A stretch of 64,000 nucleotides of DNA, taken from Verrucomicrobiia bacterium (GTDB taxonomy: Bacteria; Verrucomicrobiota; Verrucomicrobiia; Opitutales; Cerasicoccaceae). Below, in pieces: positions 1 through 8,427 of this stretch. The position numbers and the translations under genes were made by a program. The stretch's first letter is position 1. Every line of letters starts with the position of its first letter. The notes under the pieces were generated by a model. It did not search any database. It saw nothing but the letters and a program-made list of their open reading frames with translations, and had not been told where the DNA came from. The stretch spans positions 124,001-188,000 of the forward strand of contig JAUIHT010000007.1 of NCBI GenBank assembly GCA_030432235.1, given 5' to 3'.

Positions 1-686
1 GAATTCACACTGATGGGCTGGAAGGTGCCGAGGCCGACATGGAGCGTCAAATCGTGAAAATCCGCCCCTTTCTGCCTCATGACCTCAATGAGCTCCTTGG
101 TGAAATGCAGCCCGGCGGTGGGGGCAGCCGCCGCCACGGTCTGACCGGGGCTGGCGTAAACAGTCTGGTAGCGCTCCGGGTCGAGGGTATCCAGGCGCTC
201 ATCATGGCCTTTGTCCCGTCGAATGTAGGGCGGCAACGGCATGGAACCGTAGCGAGCCGCGATTGAAAGCGCCTCCACCGGCTCCTCGTTTTCGTGGAAA
301 CTCACGGTAAACACACCCTCGGCATCCTTGTCCAGCACCCGGGCCTCGACGGACTCGCCGACCGTGAACGTCTTTCCCGGATCAAGCTTCTTTCCCGGTC
401 GCAACAAACACCGAAACGCGCCGTCTTGAGCCGGTTCCAGCAGAAGGCACTCAACTTCGCCACCGCCGGACCGCCGCCCGGCCAATCGCGCTTTGAAGAC
501 CTTGGCGTTGTTACGGAAAAACCGGCAGTGCCCGGGCAGGAAACGCGACAGGCCACGGAAGACCGTATGCGTGATCTCGCCGCTGGCCCGATCATAGACG
601 AACAGGCGCGACTCGTCCCGGCGCTTGGCGGGCTCCTGCGCGATCAGCTCGGCAGGCAGAGGGAACTCGAGGTCGGTGGTTTTCAA
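1..686 (-). CDS. queA: S-adenosylmethionine:tRNA ribosyltransferase-isomerase, 3' end outside window
   Basis: QueA transfers and isomerises the ribosyl moiety of S-adenosylmethionine onto 7-aminomethyl-7-deazaguanine in tRNA, the step that makes epoxyqueuosine. The reverse strand reads without interruption from about 686 to the left edge. It shows the family N-terminus (FPLPAELIAQEPAKRRDESR), the FFRNNAKVFKARL stretch, AAPTAGLHFTKELI, and LHVGLGTFQPI where the window ends. About 228 residues are present of a usual 340 or so. No ATG lies at the expected start. The best candidate is the TTG at 684-686, with a GGAGG about 13 nt upstream; closer in-frame CTG and ATT codons are alternatives. It lies 37 bp downstream of the mscS stop on the same strand and may be co-transcribed with it. 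Family assignment is secure; the start is not. Confidence 0.93.
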   Translation of the reverse strand, partial: MKTTDLEFPLPAELIAQEPAKRRDESRLFVYDRASGEITHTVFRGLSRFLPGHCRFFRNNAKVFKARLAGRRSGGGEVECLLLEPAQDGAFRCLLRPGKKLDPGKTFTVGESVEARVLDKDAEGVFTVSFHENEEPVEALSIAARYGSMPLPPYIRRDKGHDERLDTLDPERYQTVYASPGQTVAAAAPTAGLHFTKELIEVMRQKGADFHDLTLHVGLGTFQPISVN

Positions 687-723
687 GACAATCAGGCGGC
701 CTCCGGCGGAAAGTACCGGCGGC

Positions 724-1542
724 TTAGGATGCCTTCCCTTCGACCTGATGCATCCAGACGTCCTGTTGCGGGAACGGGATGGTGATGCCCTCTTCGTCCA
801 GGCGAATCTTAATCGTCTCCTGCAAGCGGAAAAAGACGGTCCAGTAATCCGCCGTATTAACCCAGGGGCGCACCGCGAAGTTGATGCTGCTGTCCGCCAT
901 TTCGAGCAAACCGACCGTGTAAGCGGGGTCCTTCAGGACGCCTTCGTCGTTCTCCAGGATATCGGTGAGCACCTGCTTGACCTTGCGGATATCGTCCTCG
1001 TAGCTGACGCCTACGACGAGGTCCATGCGACGCGTATCGTGCGCTGTAAAATTGGTGATGGGCCCGCCGATGACCTGGCCGTTAGGGACAATGATCTTCT
1101 TGTTGTCCGGTGTCTTCAGGTGCGTTTCGAAGACGTTCAGGTCCATGACGACGCCCGTAATGCCCGCTGTTTCAATGAAGTCGCCCAGCTTGAAAGGCTT
1201 GAAGATGATAATCATAACACCGGCGGCGAAGTTACCCAGGGAGCCCTGCAGGGCCATGCCGACGGCCAGAGTACCGGCACCGACAATCGCCACGGCGGAT
1301 GTGGTGTTGAAGCCCAACGCTTCCAAGGCCGCAATGACAACGATGGCCAGGAGCGCGGCGTAAATCACGTTGGCCGAAAAGCTGGTCAACACCGGATCGA
1401 CATTGCGAGCCAGACAGACCTTCTTGAACAGGTCGCGCAGGAGAGCGGCGATCCATTTGCCGACGAAGAATATAGCGGCGGCGAAGAGCAGGTTCAAACC
1501 ATACTCAACGACGAGTGAGAGTACGTAATCTCCGAATTCCAT
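724..1542 (-). CDS. mscS: small-conductance mechanosensitive channel (MscS family)
   Basis: The 272-residue protein has the length and layout of a minimal MscS channel, which opens under membrane tension to release solutes during hypo-osmotic shock. Three hydrophobic segments occupy roughly residues 10-110. The pore-lining third helix is recognisable by its Gly/Ala pattern (VGAGTLAVGMALQGSLGNFA) followed by IIIFKPFKLGDFIE, the MscS signature at the start of the beta domain. The C-terminal half carries the cytoplasmic vestibule, with PNGQVIGGPITNF and a charged end. It lies just downstream of the antiporter-like gene and upstream of queA on the same strand, with short gaps. Nothing unusual is seen. 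Confidence 0.96.
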   Translation of the reverse strand: MEFGDYVLSLVVEYGLNLLFAAAIFFVGKWIAALLRDLFKKVCLARNVDPVLTSFSANVIYAALLAIVVIAALEALGFNTTSAVAIVGAGTLAVGMALQGSLGNFAAGVMIIIFKPFKLGDFIETAGITGVVMDLNVFETHLKTPDNKKIIVPNGQVIGGPITNFTAHDTRRMDLVVGVSYEDDIRKVKQVLTDILENDEGVLKDPAYTVGLLEMADSSINFAVRPWVNTADYWTVFFRLQETIKIRLDEEGITIPFPQQDVWMHQVEGKAS

Positions 1543-1580
1543 GACAGTTGCGTAATGTTGTTAGTGAGCGGTACCCCGCG

Positions 1581-3206
1581 TCAGTGCGGTATTACCATAA
1601 AGCAGATGGCCATAATAATAGTCGGGATGCAGGCCCCCAGAAATAGACCCAGAGGAGAAATCGCGCCACCAAAATGTTTGCTCAAAATGGACTGACCGGC
1701 GGGGTTGGGCGCATTGGCGATAACGGTCAGGCCGCCACCGGTCACCGCGCCGGCGACCACGGCAAATTGCAGGCTGCGCGCGACCTCAAGAGCTTCGCCG
1801 GTCTTCATGGCGCCGTGGAGGTCCAACTGGTAAAAAGCGGGCACCTGCGAAGCCAGATAGGTGATAGCGGCATTGTCATTGAAGGCGGTCAGAATCGTGG
1901 CGCCGATGAAGAGCGGCACTTCCGTCAGGCTACTCAGCACCGGCGCAATCCACCAGCCCTGCAGACCACCGTGGGTGACCAGACCAGCGAGGAAGAAGCC
2001 GACCAGCAGCGGCCCCTTCAGCTTGATGTCGTACTGGTGATGGTGCGTCGCCATGGTGAAGGCGATGAAGAAGAGGAAGCCGCCCACAAACATCGCCGGG
2101 TGGTGCAACGTCAACACGGTCCAGGCCACGAAGCCCAGGTGCACGCCAACGATCCACTTGGGCGCGGGCTCGGGTTTGGATTCGTCACCTGCACGGGCCG
2201 CACGCTGACGGGCTTTTTCGGCCAAAGCGGCAAATTCCTTCTTGAAGAAGAAGTAAAACAGAAGCGTGCTAACGACGATACCCAGAACCGCGCGGTCACC
2301 AAAATGCAGGAACATGAAACTCATGTCGAAGCCCCACTTGGAAGCGACCATCAGAACCGGAGGAGCCGCGAAGTGGGTCAGAGTCCCACCTACGGAGATA
2401 TTGACAAAAAGCAGACCGAGCGTGGCGTACTTGAACTTGTTACTCGGCTCCAGCGCATAGAATCGTTGCCCCAGGAGCATCGCGGCAATCGTCATGGCGG
2501 CAGGCTCGGTAATGAATGAACCCAGCAATGGCCCGATAATCAGGATCGAGAACCACCAGGCCGCCGGCGACTGTTTGCCGATGCCCGCCACGAGCTTCAG
2601 GCAGCTCTCCGCTATCTGGATGACCGGACGGCTGGAGGCAATGGCCATAATGATGACCACGAACATCGGCTCGGTATAGTTGCGACCATCGATGTAATCG
2701 GTGACCGAATGCCACCCATCCAGCAATGATCCGCCCGCGTCCGCCTTGAAGAAAATCATCCCGATGAGAAGCGGCACGAGCCAGATGCCGAAAATGGCCT
2801 CCACCTCGCCCAGAAAGTGAAACAATGTCGCCCTCAGGCTAACCGGCTCCTTGCCGTCCACGTAGACGTAGTCGTGGTTCTTGATGGATTCCTTGTGGGC
2901 GTGCTCGTAATCATGCGCCATCTTATTGAACTTGGCCGCGACAAAGGTGTGCGCTACCGCCAGCAGGAAGATAACCGTGGCGAAGACGTTGAACGGATCG
3001 GCCTTGGCGCGAAGTTGCAAGGTCTCCATCAGGGTGAGCTCATGGCCCAACGCTTCGGCTTCTTTGCTCTCCATTTCCGCGTAGGCCTCTTCCGACAGCG
3101 GGAAGTTACTGGGCTCGCCCCCGTGACCGCCACCGGCGGCATGGGCTAACGGTAAACCGCAGCAGAGCATGAACAGGCAAAGAAGAAGTCGTTTGAAGAC
3201 AGGCAT
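1581..3206 (-). CDS. putative Na+/H+ antiporter (NhaD/ArsB-like ion transporter)
   Basis: A 541-residue polytopic membrane protein that begins with a signal-like segment (RLLLCLFMLCCGLPLAHA), then a His/Gly-rich and acidic stretch predicted to be outside, then about a dozen hydrophobic segments. Motifs such as AIASSRPVIQIAE, GSFITEPAAMTIAAMLLG, GGTLTHFAAPPVLMVA, ATILTAFNDNAAITYLAS and GGLTVIANAPNPAG match the internally repeated ion-transporter fold that I associate with putative Na+/H+ antiporters of Chlamydiae and Verrucomicrobia. The polar residues inside membrane segments (FNDNAA, ANAPNPAG) are likely ion-binding sites. A cytoplasmic loop rich in Lys, Arg and Ala divides the two halves. 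The family is clear; the transported ion is inferred. The divergent DUF1015 gene starts about 150 bp away, so that gap should hold promoters for both. Confidence 0.85.
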   Translation of the reverse strand: MPVFKRLLLCLFMLCCGLPLAHAAGGGHGGEPSNFPLSEEAYAEMESKEAEALGHELTLMETLQLRAKADPFNVFATVIFLLAVAHTFVAAKFNKMAHDYEHAHKESIKNHDYVYVDGKEPVSLRATLFHFLGEVEAIFGIWLVPLLIGMIFFKADAGGSLLDGWHSVTDYIDGRNYTEPMFVVIIMAIASSRPVIQIAESCLKLVAGIGKQSPAAWWFSILIIGPLLGSFITEPAAMTIAAMLLGQRFYALEPSNKFKYATLGLLFVNISVGGTLTHFAAPPVLMVASKWGFDMSFMFLHFGDRAVLGIVVSTLLFYFFFKKEFAALAEKARQRAARAGDESKPEPAPKWIVGVHLGFVAWTVLTLHHPAMFVGGFLFFIAFTMATHHHQYDIKLKGPLLVGFFLAGLVTHGGLQGWWIAPVLSSLTEVPLFIGATILTAFNDNAAITYLASQVPAFYQLDLHGAMKTGEALEVARSLQFAVVAGAVTGGGLTVIANAPNPAGQSILSKHFGGAISPLGLFLGACIPTIIMAICFMVIPH

Positions 3207-3357
3207 ATCAGGATAGTATTGGCTGACAAAAGTCGGCCCATTAGCAAAGATTTGCTCACGCTCAAGGCAAGCTGTTTCCGCGCCAATCGCCGCAAAGACG
3301 ACTCAGGGGTAAATCCCACTTGCCAGTCTGAGCCTCATGTGTTCACCTCGCCGCCTT

Positions 3358-4581
3358 ATGCGAATTCGTACCTTTCAGGGCCTCCGGCCCACCCCCGAGC
3401 ACGCCGACGACGTCGCCTCCCTACCCTACGACGTGGTCAATCGCGAGGAGGCAGCCGCCCTTGCCGCCGGCAACCCGCTGAGCTTCCTCCGCGTCGTTCG
3501 CGCCGAAATCGACCTGCCCGAGGATACCAACCCCTACGCGCCGGAGGTTTACGCCAAGGCCAAGGAAAACCTTCTCAAGCTCGAGCACGACTGCCACCTC
3601 GTCCGCGAGACCGAGCCCAGCCTGTACTTTTACCGGCAGCAAATGGGCCAGCATAAGCAGACCGGCCTCGTCGCCGTCTGCCACATCGGCGATTACGAGA
3701 ACAACATCATCAAGAAGCACGAGAAGACCCGCCAAGCCAAGGAGGACGACCGCACCAACCTCAACCGCGCCCTCCGCGCCCACCCCGGTCCCGTCTTCCT
3801 CACCCACAAGGACAGCAAGGAAGTCCAGGTCCTGACCGACGACGCCGTGGCCGGCACCCCCCTGATTGACTTCACCGCCGTGGACGGCGTCCGCCACACC
3901 ATTTGGAAAGTCAGCGGTGACCTCGCCCAGGACCTCGTAGGCGCTTTTCACCACGTTCCCGTGGCCTACGTGGCCGACGGCCATCACCGCAGTGCCAGTG
4001 CCGCCCGTGTGGGCAAGGAGCTGCGCGAGGCCAACCCCGATCACTCCGGCGAGGAGGACTACAACTGGTTCCTGGCCGTGCTTTTCCCCGCCGGAGAGTT
4101 GAACATCCTGCCCTACAATCGCCTGATCAAGGACCTCAACGGCATGACCGCCGAGGGTTTTCTGGCCAAGCTCCGCGAGGTCGCCGAGGTCGCGGAGGAT
4201 GCGCCCAACTCCCCCCTCGTCCCCGGCAGCATGAGCCTTTACCTGGAAGGGAAATGGTTTGGCCTGACTTTTCCGCAGGACCCGGACGCCGGCCCCATCG
4301 AGCGCCTCGACGCCTACGTCCTGCAGGACAAGGTACTCACGCCCATGCTCGCCATCGACGACCCGCGCACCAGCGACCGCATCGACTTCGTCGGCGGCAT
4401 CCGCGGTACCGCCGAGCTGGAGAAACGCGTCAACTCCGGCGATTGGGCCGCGGCCGTCTCCATGTACCCGGTCACCATCCAGCAGCTTATGGACATCGCC
4501 GACGCCGGCGAAATCATGCCGCCCAAGAGCACCTGGTTCGAGCCGAAGCTGCGCAGCGGGCTCTTCGTCCACACTTTTTAG
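3358..4581 (+). CDS. DUF1015 family protein
   Basis: A 407-residue soluble protein with the DUF1015 hallmarks: N-terminal MRIRTFQGLRPTPEHAD and SLPYDVVN, a central KKHEKTR segment, VAYVADGHHRSASAA, and the C-terminal PPKSTWFEPKLRSGLF. The family is widespread in Verrucomicrobia, Planctomycetes, clostridia and methanogens, often beside serine biosynthesis genes. Its biochemical role is not established as far as I know. The conserved ADGHHR cluster suggests a nucleotide or phosphate site, which is inference. The ATG at 3358 is preferred to an in-frame ATG at 3337 because homologues begin at MRIR. The next gene starts 2 nt after the stop, so the two are probably translated from one transcript. 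Confidence 0.9.
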   Translation: MRIRTFQGLRPTPEHADDVASLPYDVVNREEAAALAAGNPLSFLRVVRAEIDLPEDTNPYAPEVYAKAKENLLKLEHDCHLVRETEPSLYFYRQQMGQHKQTGLVAVCHIGDYENNIIKKHEKTRQAKEDDRTNLNRALRAHPGPVFLTHKDSKEVQVLTDDAVAGTPLIDFTAVDGVRHTIWKVSGDLAQDLVGAFHHVPVAYVADGHHRSASAARVGKELREANPDHSGEEDYNWFLAVLFPAGELNILPYNRLIKDLNGMTAEGFLAKLREVAEVAEDAPNSPLVPGSMSLYLEGKWFGLTFPQDPDAGPIERLDAYVLQDKVLTPMLAIDDPRTSDRIDFVGGIRGTAELEKRVNSGDWAAAVSMYPVTIQQLMDIADAGEIMPPKSTWFEPKLRSGLFVHTF

Positions 4582-4583
4582 CC

Positions 4584-5579
4584 ATGTCCGTACTTCGCGT
4601 CGCGCAATTCGGTCTCGGCCCCATCGGGCAGGCTTGTGTGCGTCTGCTGGCCCAAAAGCCATGGGTGGAAATCGCCGGCGGGGTGGACATCCTGCCGGAG
4701 CTTCACGGGCAGCCTCTGGGCCCGCATTGCGGCATAGACCTGCCCCCGGAAGTCAAAATCTACCCGAGCATCGAAGCCCTCGTCGACGAGCAAGTCGTGG
4801 ACGCCGTGCTCCACACCGCAGGCTCCCGGGCCGCCGTCAGCCTTCAGCAAATGGCCCCCATGATCGAGCGCGGGCTGACCGTCGTCTCCTCCTGCGAAGA
4901 GCTGCTCTTTCCCCGGCATCGCGCCCCCCATGAAACCACTGAAGCGGATGCCCGCTGCCGCGAAACCGGCGCCAAGGTGCTCGGAACGGGCGTCAACCCC
5001 GGTTACGTCCTCGATGTGCTGCCGCTGGTGCTGACCGGCGTCTGCCACCACGTGCGCGGCATTCACGCTGAGCGCGTCAGTGACGCCGCCCTGCGTCGCG
5101 AGCCCCTGCAACGCAAAGTCGGCAGTGGCCTCGAACCCGCCGAATACCTGCGACTCTGGGAAGAGGGAAAAACCGGCCACGCGGGCTTCCAGGAGTCGCT
5201 CCTGCTCATCGCGCACACCCTCGGCTGGCAGGTCGGCGAAATCACCGAGACCCTCGAGCCGGTCATCGCCGAGAAAGCCATCACTACTGAGTTTTTCCAA
5301 GTGGAGCCCGGCCAGGTGCGCGGCCTGCATCAGATTTGCCGGGCTGAGACTGTCGACGGACGCACCATCCATTTGGACCTGGAAATGTCGCTCGAGACTC
5401 ACGACCCGCATGACCTCGTCCGCATCGACGGCGACCCGCCCATCGAGGCACGGCTCAACGGCGGTGTCGCAGGAGACAGCGCCACCATCGCCGCATTGGT
5501 CAACGCCCTGCCCCGCCTGCACCGCGCCAAGCCGGGCGTACGCCTCATGACCGAGCTCGCCCCACCCCACTGGTTGTGA
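4584..5579 (+). CDS. NAD(P)-binding reductase of the dihydrodipicolinate reductase / 2,4-diaminopentanoate dehydrogenase type
   Basis: A 331-residue protein with an N-terminal Rossmann fold (RVAQFGLGPIGQACVRLL) and GVDILPELHGQPLG, the pattern seen in dihydrodipicolinate-reductase-like enzymes including 2,4-diaminopentanoate dehydrogenase. Further family-like features are DAVLHTAGSRAA, VVSSCEELLFP and TGVNPGYVLDVLPL, followed by an all-beta C-terminal domain with GLHQICRAE. The substrate cannot be read from the sequence. A role in lysine biosynthesis is unlikely because the fold matches the catabolic or unknown branch better than true DapB. It begins 2 nt after the DUF1015 stop, so the two genes probably form an operon. 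Confidence 0.78.
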   Translation: MSVLRVAQFGLGPIGQACVRLLAQKPWVEIAGGVDILPELHGQPLGPHCGIDLPPEVKIYPSIEALVDEQVVDAVLHTAGSRAAVSLQQMAPMIERGLTVVSSCEELLFPRHRAPHETTEADARCRETGAKVLGTGVNPGYVLDVLPLVLTGVCHHVRGIHAERVSDAALRREPLQRKVGSGLEPAEYLRLWEEGKTGHAGFQESLLLIAHTLGWQVGEITETLEPVIAEKAITTEFFQVEPGQVRGLHQICRAETVDGRTIHLDLEMSLETHDPHDLVRIDGDPPIEARLNGGVAGDSATIAALVNALPRLHRAKPGVRLMTELAPPHWL

Positions 5580-5615
5580 TTTGGGAGCTACGCGCCCCCA
5601 AACCCCGCGGTGCGG

Positions 5616-5888
5616 TCACGCACCTTTCCGCACTTTGTCTTTCTTGTCTTCGCGTTCTTCCTGCAGGCGTTCGCGCTCGAGCCGGAGCTGCTGCTGAATC
5701 TGCTCGGCCTCTTCGCCCTGAGCGGATACGAGCTTGCCCTTGAGGAAGACCTCACGCTCGGCAATTTTGGCTTCGTAGACCTTGTCGATTTCAGCGAGCT
5801 GCGCGCGCTGCTCATCGGTCAGGGGCTTGACGGCGGAAGGGTCGTCCTTTTCCAGCCGTTCCATGGCAAGTTCGTAGGCACTTTTCAT
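5616..5888 (-). CDS. small charged coiled-coil protein of unknown function
   Basis: A 90-residue protein made almost entirely of charged residues, starting MKSAYELAMERLEKDD and continuing with a PLTDEQRAQLAEIDKVYEAK segment and a long helix rich in Glu, Gln, Arg and Lys that ends in a basic tail (EEREDKKDKVRKGA). The heptad-like spacing of Leu, Ile and Ala suggests a coiled coil. I recognise similar small proteins as conserved hypotheticals in Verrucomicrobia but cannot assign a function. The start is the ATG at 5888; a longer in-frame extension reads back through comEC in another frame and is spurious. It lies 11 bp downstream of comEC on the same strand. Confidence 0.75.
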   Translation of the reverse strand: MKSAYELAMERLEKDDPSAVKPLTDEQRAQLAEIDKVYEAKIAEREVFLKGKLVSAQGEEAEQIQQQLRLERERLQEEREDKKDKVRKGA

Positions 5889-5899
5889 AAGCGGATGGG

Positions 5900-7582
5900 T
5901 TACACCAGCCGTAGCCCCAGTACAAGCATTACCGCGAGGATGGCCGGCGGAGTCCACAAATACCCGGCGCGCTGCGTCGGCAGATGAAGAACAATCAGGT
6001 AGCCTAGAAACATCAGGCAAAGCGTGATGGGTGCCAGCGGCAGGTAACGCCACTCCGCCGCGTGAAAGAGACCCGGCGCAAGCAAACCGGCAGCCACGAT
6101 TTTGTCGAGCAGCCAGTTCAGCACCCAGCAAAGGTGGTTGATCAACAACGATACCGGCCAGGCCCCCACCAGCCCGAAGACCGCGGATACCCCCGCCGTC
6201 ACCAGGGCCACCGAAGCCAACGGCAGTAGGATGGTGTTCAGCAGCACTGCTCCGGGGGTGAAGACGCCGAAGATGGCAATGGTCAGCGGCGTGCTGAACA
6301 GCGTGGCGGCAAAGGAAACCCCGGCCGCCAGCAGGAACCAGCGCCAGGCCTTTGCCCAGGTCCGCTGCCGCAGGCTCCAGGAGTCCTCCGGCAGGAAACG
6401 GTAGGGACGAAAGCGTTCGGCCAGAAATTGCGACAGCGGCAGGCCGTACAGCAGGATGCCGCCCACCACCGCATAGGAGAGTTGGAAGCCGGGTCGCAAC
6501 AACTCCTGCGGACTCCACAGCAGCACGCCAATTGCCGAGAACAGCAAAGCGGACATCGCCGAGGGTTTTCGCTGAAAGCCAACCGCCAGCCAGAAGATGC
6601 CCACCATGAGCAGGGCGCGCAGAGCCGAAGGCGGATGCCCGACTACCATGACGTAGGCTGTTACCAAGGCCAAGCCCAGCACCGCACCGATGGGCCGGGG
6701 CAGCCGAAGCAGATCGAAAATCAAAAAAATGGCTCCTGCGATGATGCCGATATGCAGGCCACTGACGGCAAACAGGTGCATGGTGCCGCTCTCGATAAAT
6801 CGCTCCTTTTGGCTGCGGCCCAGCGCTTCCTTGCGCCCCAACAGCATGGCCTCGCTGATGCCCGCCAGGGAGCGCTCGTTCTCCGTTTCGGCCCCGAGGC
6901 GCAGGCTGTCGCGGATGCGCAGGTTGAGCGCGCGGGCAATCAATTCGTACTCCGGCGCGGGTCGCTCAAGGGCTCGGGTAGAGCCCGAGTCGAACCGGTA
7001 ATAAACGCCGCTGCGTATCAGGAAGGCGTTGAACCCGTAGTCATTGCCATCGTCTTCCAGCACACCCAAACGCCCGCGAACCCGTACGCGCGCTCCGGGA
7101 GCGTAGTCATCCACGAACTGCTCCGGCCAGACGACAAAAAAGGCCCGCTGACCACCCAAAGCAGGCAGCAACTTGGGCGGGCCTTCGATGGTTGCCAACC
7201 CGCTCAATTGGCCGTTTTGGCGCACGTCGGCAAAGAGGCGGTCAATGCGCATGGAAAATTCAGCCTCGCGTGGCGGCAGTTGAAACCCGGTCGGCGGCTG
7301 CGGCTCGCGCATCAACCAGTAGGCCCATGCCAGCAAAATCACCCCGCCGATAAACAGCCCGCCCCAGAGGCCGTATTTTAACGGCCCGCTCCCACGCGAC
7401 AGCCACAGCGCCACCATCACCAGAACCAGCCCAGGCACAATCAACCACAAAGGCGAACCTTGCCACGGCATCCCCGCGCCGAGGACATAGCCCAGCACAA
7501 TCGGCAGCAGCAGCCATAGCAGCGGCCAGTGCCCGAGACGTCCCAACCCCGCCCGGGCATCGACAGTAGCATCCAAGGACAT
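5900..7582 (-). CDS. comEC: ComEC/Rec2 family DNA-uptake channel protein, short form
   Basis: ComEC forms the inner-membrane channel through which single-stranded DNA enters during natural transformation. The 560-residue protein has N-terminal membrane segments, a DUF4131-like soluble region with an OB-like stretch (APGARVRVRGRLGVLEDDGNDYGFNAFLIRSG, quoted here only as the family pattern at about residues 165-195), and the competence domain with the hallmark MHLFAVSGLHIGIIAG, then GHPPSALRALLMVG and about eight membrane segments. It stops after the membrane domain and lacks the C-terminal metallo-beta-lactamase-like domain found in longer ComEC proteins, as in other short forms. Family is certain; the natural competence of the organism is inferred. 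Confidence 0.92.
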   Translation of the reverse strand: MSLDATVDARAGLGRLGHWPLLWLLLPIVLGYVLGAGMPWQGSPLWLIVPGLVLVMVALWLSRGSGPLKYGLWGGLFIGGVILLAWAYWLMREPQPPTGFQLPPREAEFSMRIDRLFADVRQNGQLSGLATIEGPPKLLPALGGQRAFFVVWPEQFVDDYAPGARVRVRGRLGVLEDDGNDYGFNAFLIRSGVYYRFDSGSTRALERPAPEYELIARALNLRIRDSLRLGAETENERSLAGISEAMLLGRKEALGRSQKERFIESGTMHLFAVSGLHIGIIAGAIFLIFDLLRLPRPIGAVLGLALVTAYVMVVGHPPSALRALLMVGIFWLAVGFQRKPSAMSALLFSAIGVLLWSPQELLRPGFQLSYAVVGGILLYGLPLSQFLAERFRPYRFLPEDSWSLRQRTWAKAWRWFLLAAGVSFAATLFSTPLTIAIFGVFTPGAVLLNTILLPLASVALVTAGVSAVFGLVGAWPVSLLINHLCWVLNWLLDKIVAAGLLAPGLFHAAEWRYLPLAPITLCLMFLGYLIVLHLPTQRAGYLWTPPAILAVMLVLGLRLV

Positions 7583-7629
7583 CGCCTCCTGCTATTTCCC
7601 ATGACGGCACAGGAAGCAATGATTAAATA

Positions 7630-8421
7630 TTATTTCGCCGGAAAGTGTTGGATAAAATGTGTGCCGCCGATATTCAGTCCTGCGTCTATTGCTGCCTGTA
7701 AGTAAGCATGCCCGTGTGCCACTGCCTCGGGCAAGCTCTGCCCCTTGGACAGACCGGCCGCAATGGCAGCGGATAGAATGCAACCGCTACCGTGCGTGTT
7801 GATGTCGGGATTGCGCGTGCTTAAAAATCGTTGGACCTCGCCCTCGGGAGTGACCAGCACATCGACGAGCTGGTCTGTCTCCAGATGGCCGCCCTTGATC
7901 AGGAAGGCCACCCCGTAAGCAATGGACAAGGCGTGCCCTGCCTCCTCCATCGCTTCCACGCAACCGGGACGCTCCCCCAGCAGCACGGCGGTTTCGTCCA
8001 GGTTGGGCGTGACCAGTGTGGCCAGCGGCAGAAGAGTGTTTTTCAGAGTCTCGATGGCCTCCGGCTGGAGTAGGGTCGCGCCACTGGTCGCTACCATGAC
8101 CGGGTCAACCACCAGCGGGATTCTCGTTTCCCGGATGAAGTCCGCCGTCTCCCGGATGAGCGGCTCCGAAAATAGCATGCCGGTCTTGGCCGCGCCGATG
8201 CAGTAGTAAGCACGGAGCTGGTCGAGCTGGGCCCGGAGGAAGTCGGCGGGCAACTCGTGGATGGCGCTGACGCCGTCGGGGTTCTGCGCGGTCAGCGCAG
8301 CAAAAGCGGAGACGCCGTAGACGCCATTGGCCGCGAAGGCCTTCAGGTCGGCCTGTACTCCCGCCCCACCCCCGCTGTCGGAGGTGGCAATGGTCAGGGC
8401 AACCGCTTTTTCGTCTGACAT
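7630..8421 (-). CDS. thiD: hydroxymethylpyrimidine/phosphomethylpyrimidine kinase
   Basis: ThiD phosphorylates 4-amino-5-hydroxymethyl-2-methylpyrimidine twice, supplying the pyrimidine half of thiamine. The 263-residue ribokinase-fold protein shows the substrate site ALTIATSDSGGGAGVQADLK at the N-terminus, CIGAAKTGML, PLVVDPVMVATSGA, LVTPNLDETAVLL and the catalytic anion-hole motif NTHGSGCILSAAIAAGL, which contains the general-base cysteine/glycine loop typical of this family. Length is normal. No thiamine riboswitch was seen upstream. The gene is 6 nt downstream of a PEP-CTERM gene on the same strand, probably without functional linkage. Confidence 0.95.
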   Translation of the reverse strand: MSDEKAVALTIATSDSGGGAGVQADLKAFAANGVYGVSAFAALTAQNPDGVSAIHELPADFLRAQLDQLRAYYCIGAAKTGMLFSEPLIRETADFIRETRIPLVVDPVMVATSGATLLQPEAIETLKNTLLPLATLVTPNLDETAVLLGERPGCVEAMEEAGHALSIAYGVAFLIKGGHLETDQLVDVLVTPEGEVQRFLSTRNPDINTHGSGCILSAAIAAGLSKGQSLPEAVAHGHAYLQAAIDAGLNIGGTHFIQHFPAK

Positions 8422-8427
8422 GGGTAT

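Noticed and set aside
3421-4662. 413-codon open frame on the minus strand opposite the DUF1015 gene
   Set aside because: It is a shadow of high-G+C codon use in the plus-strand gene; composition is Gly/Val/Asp-rich without family motifs.
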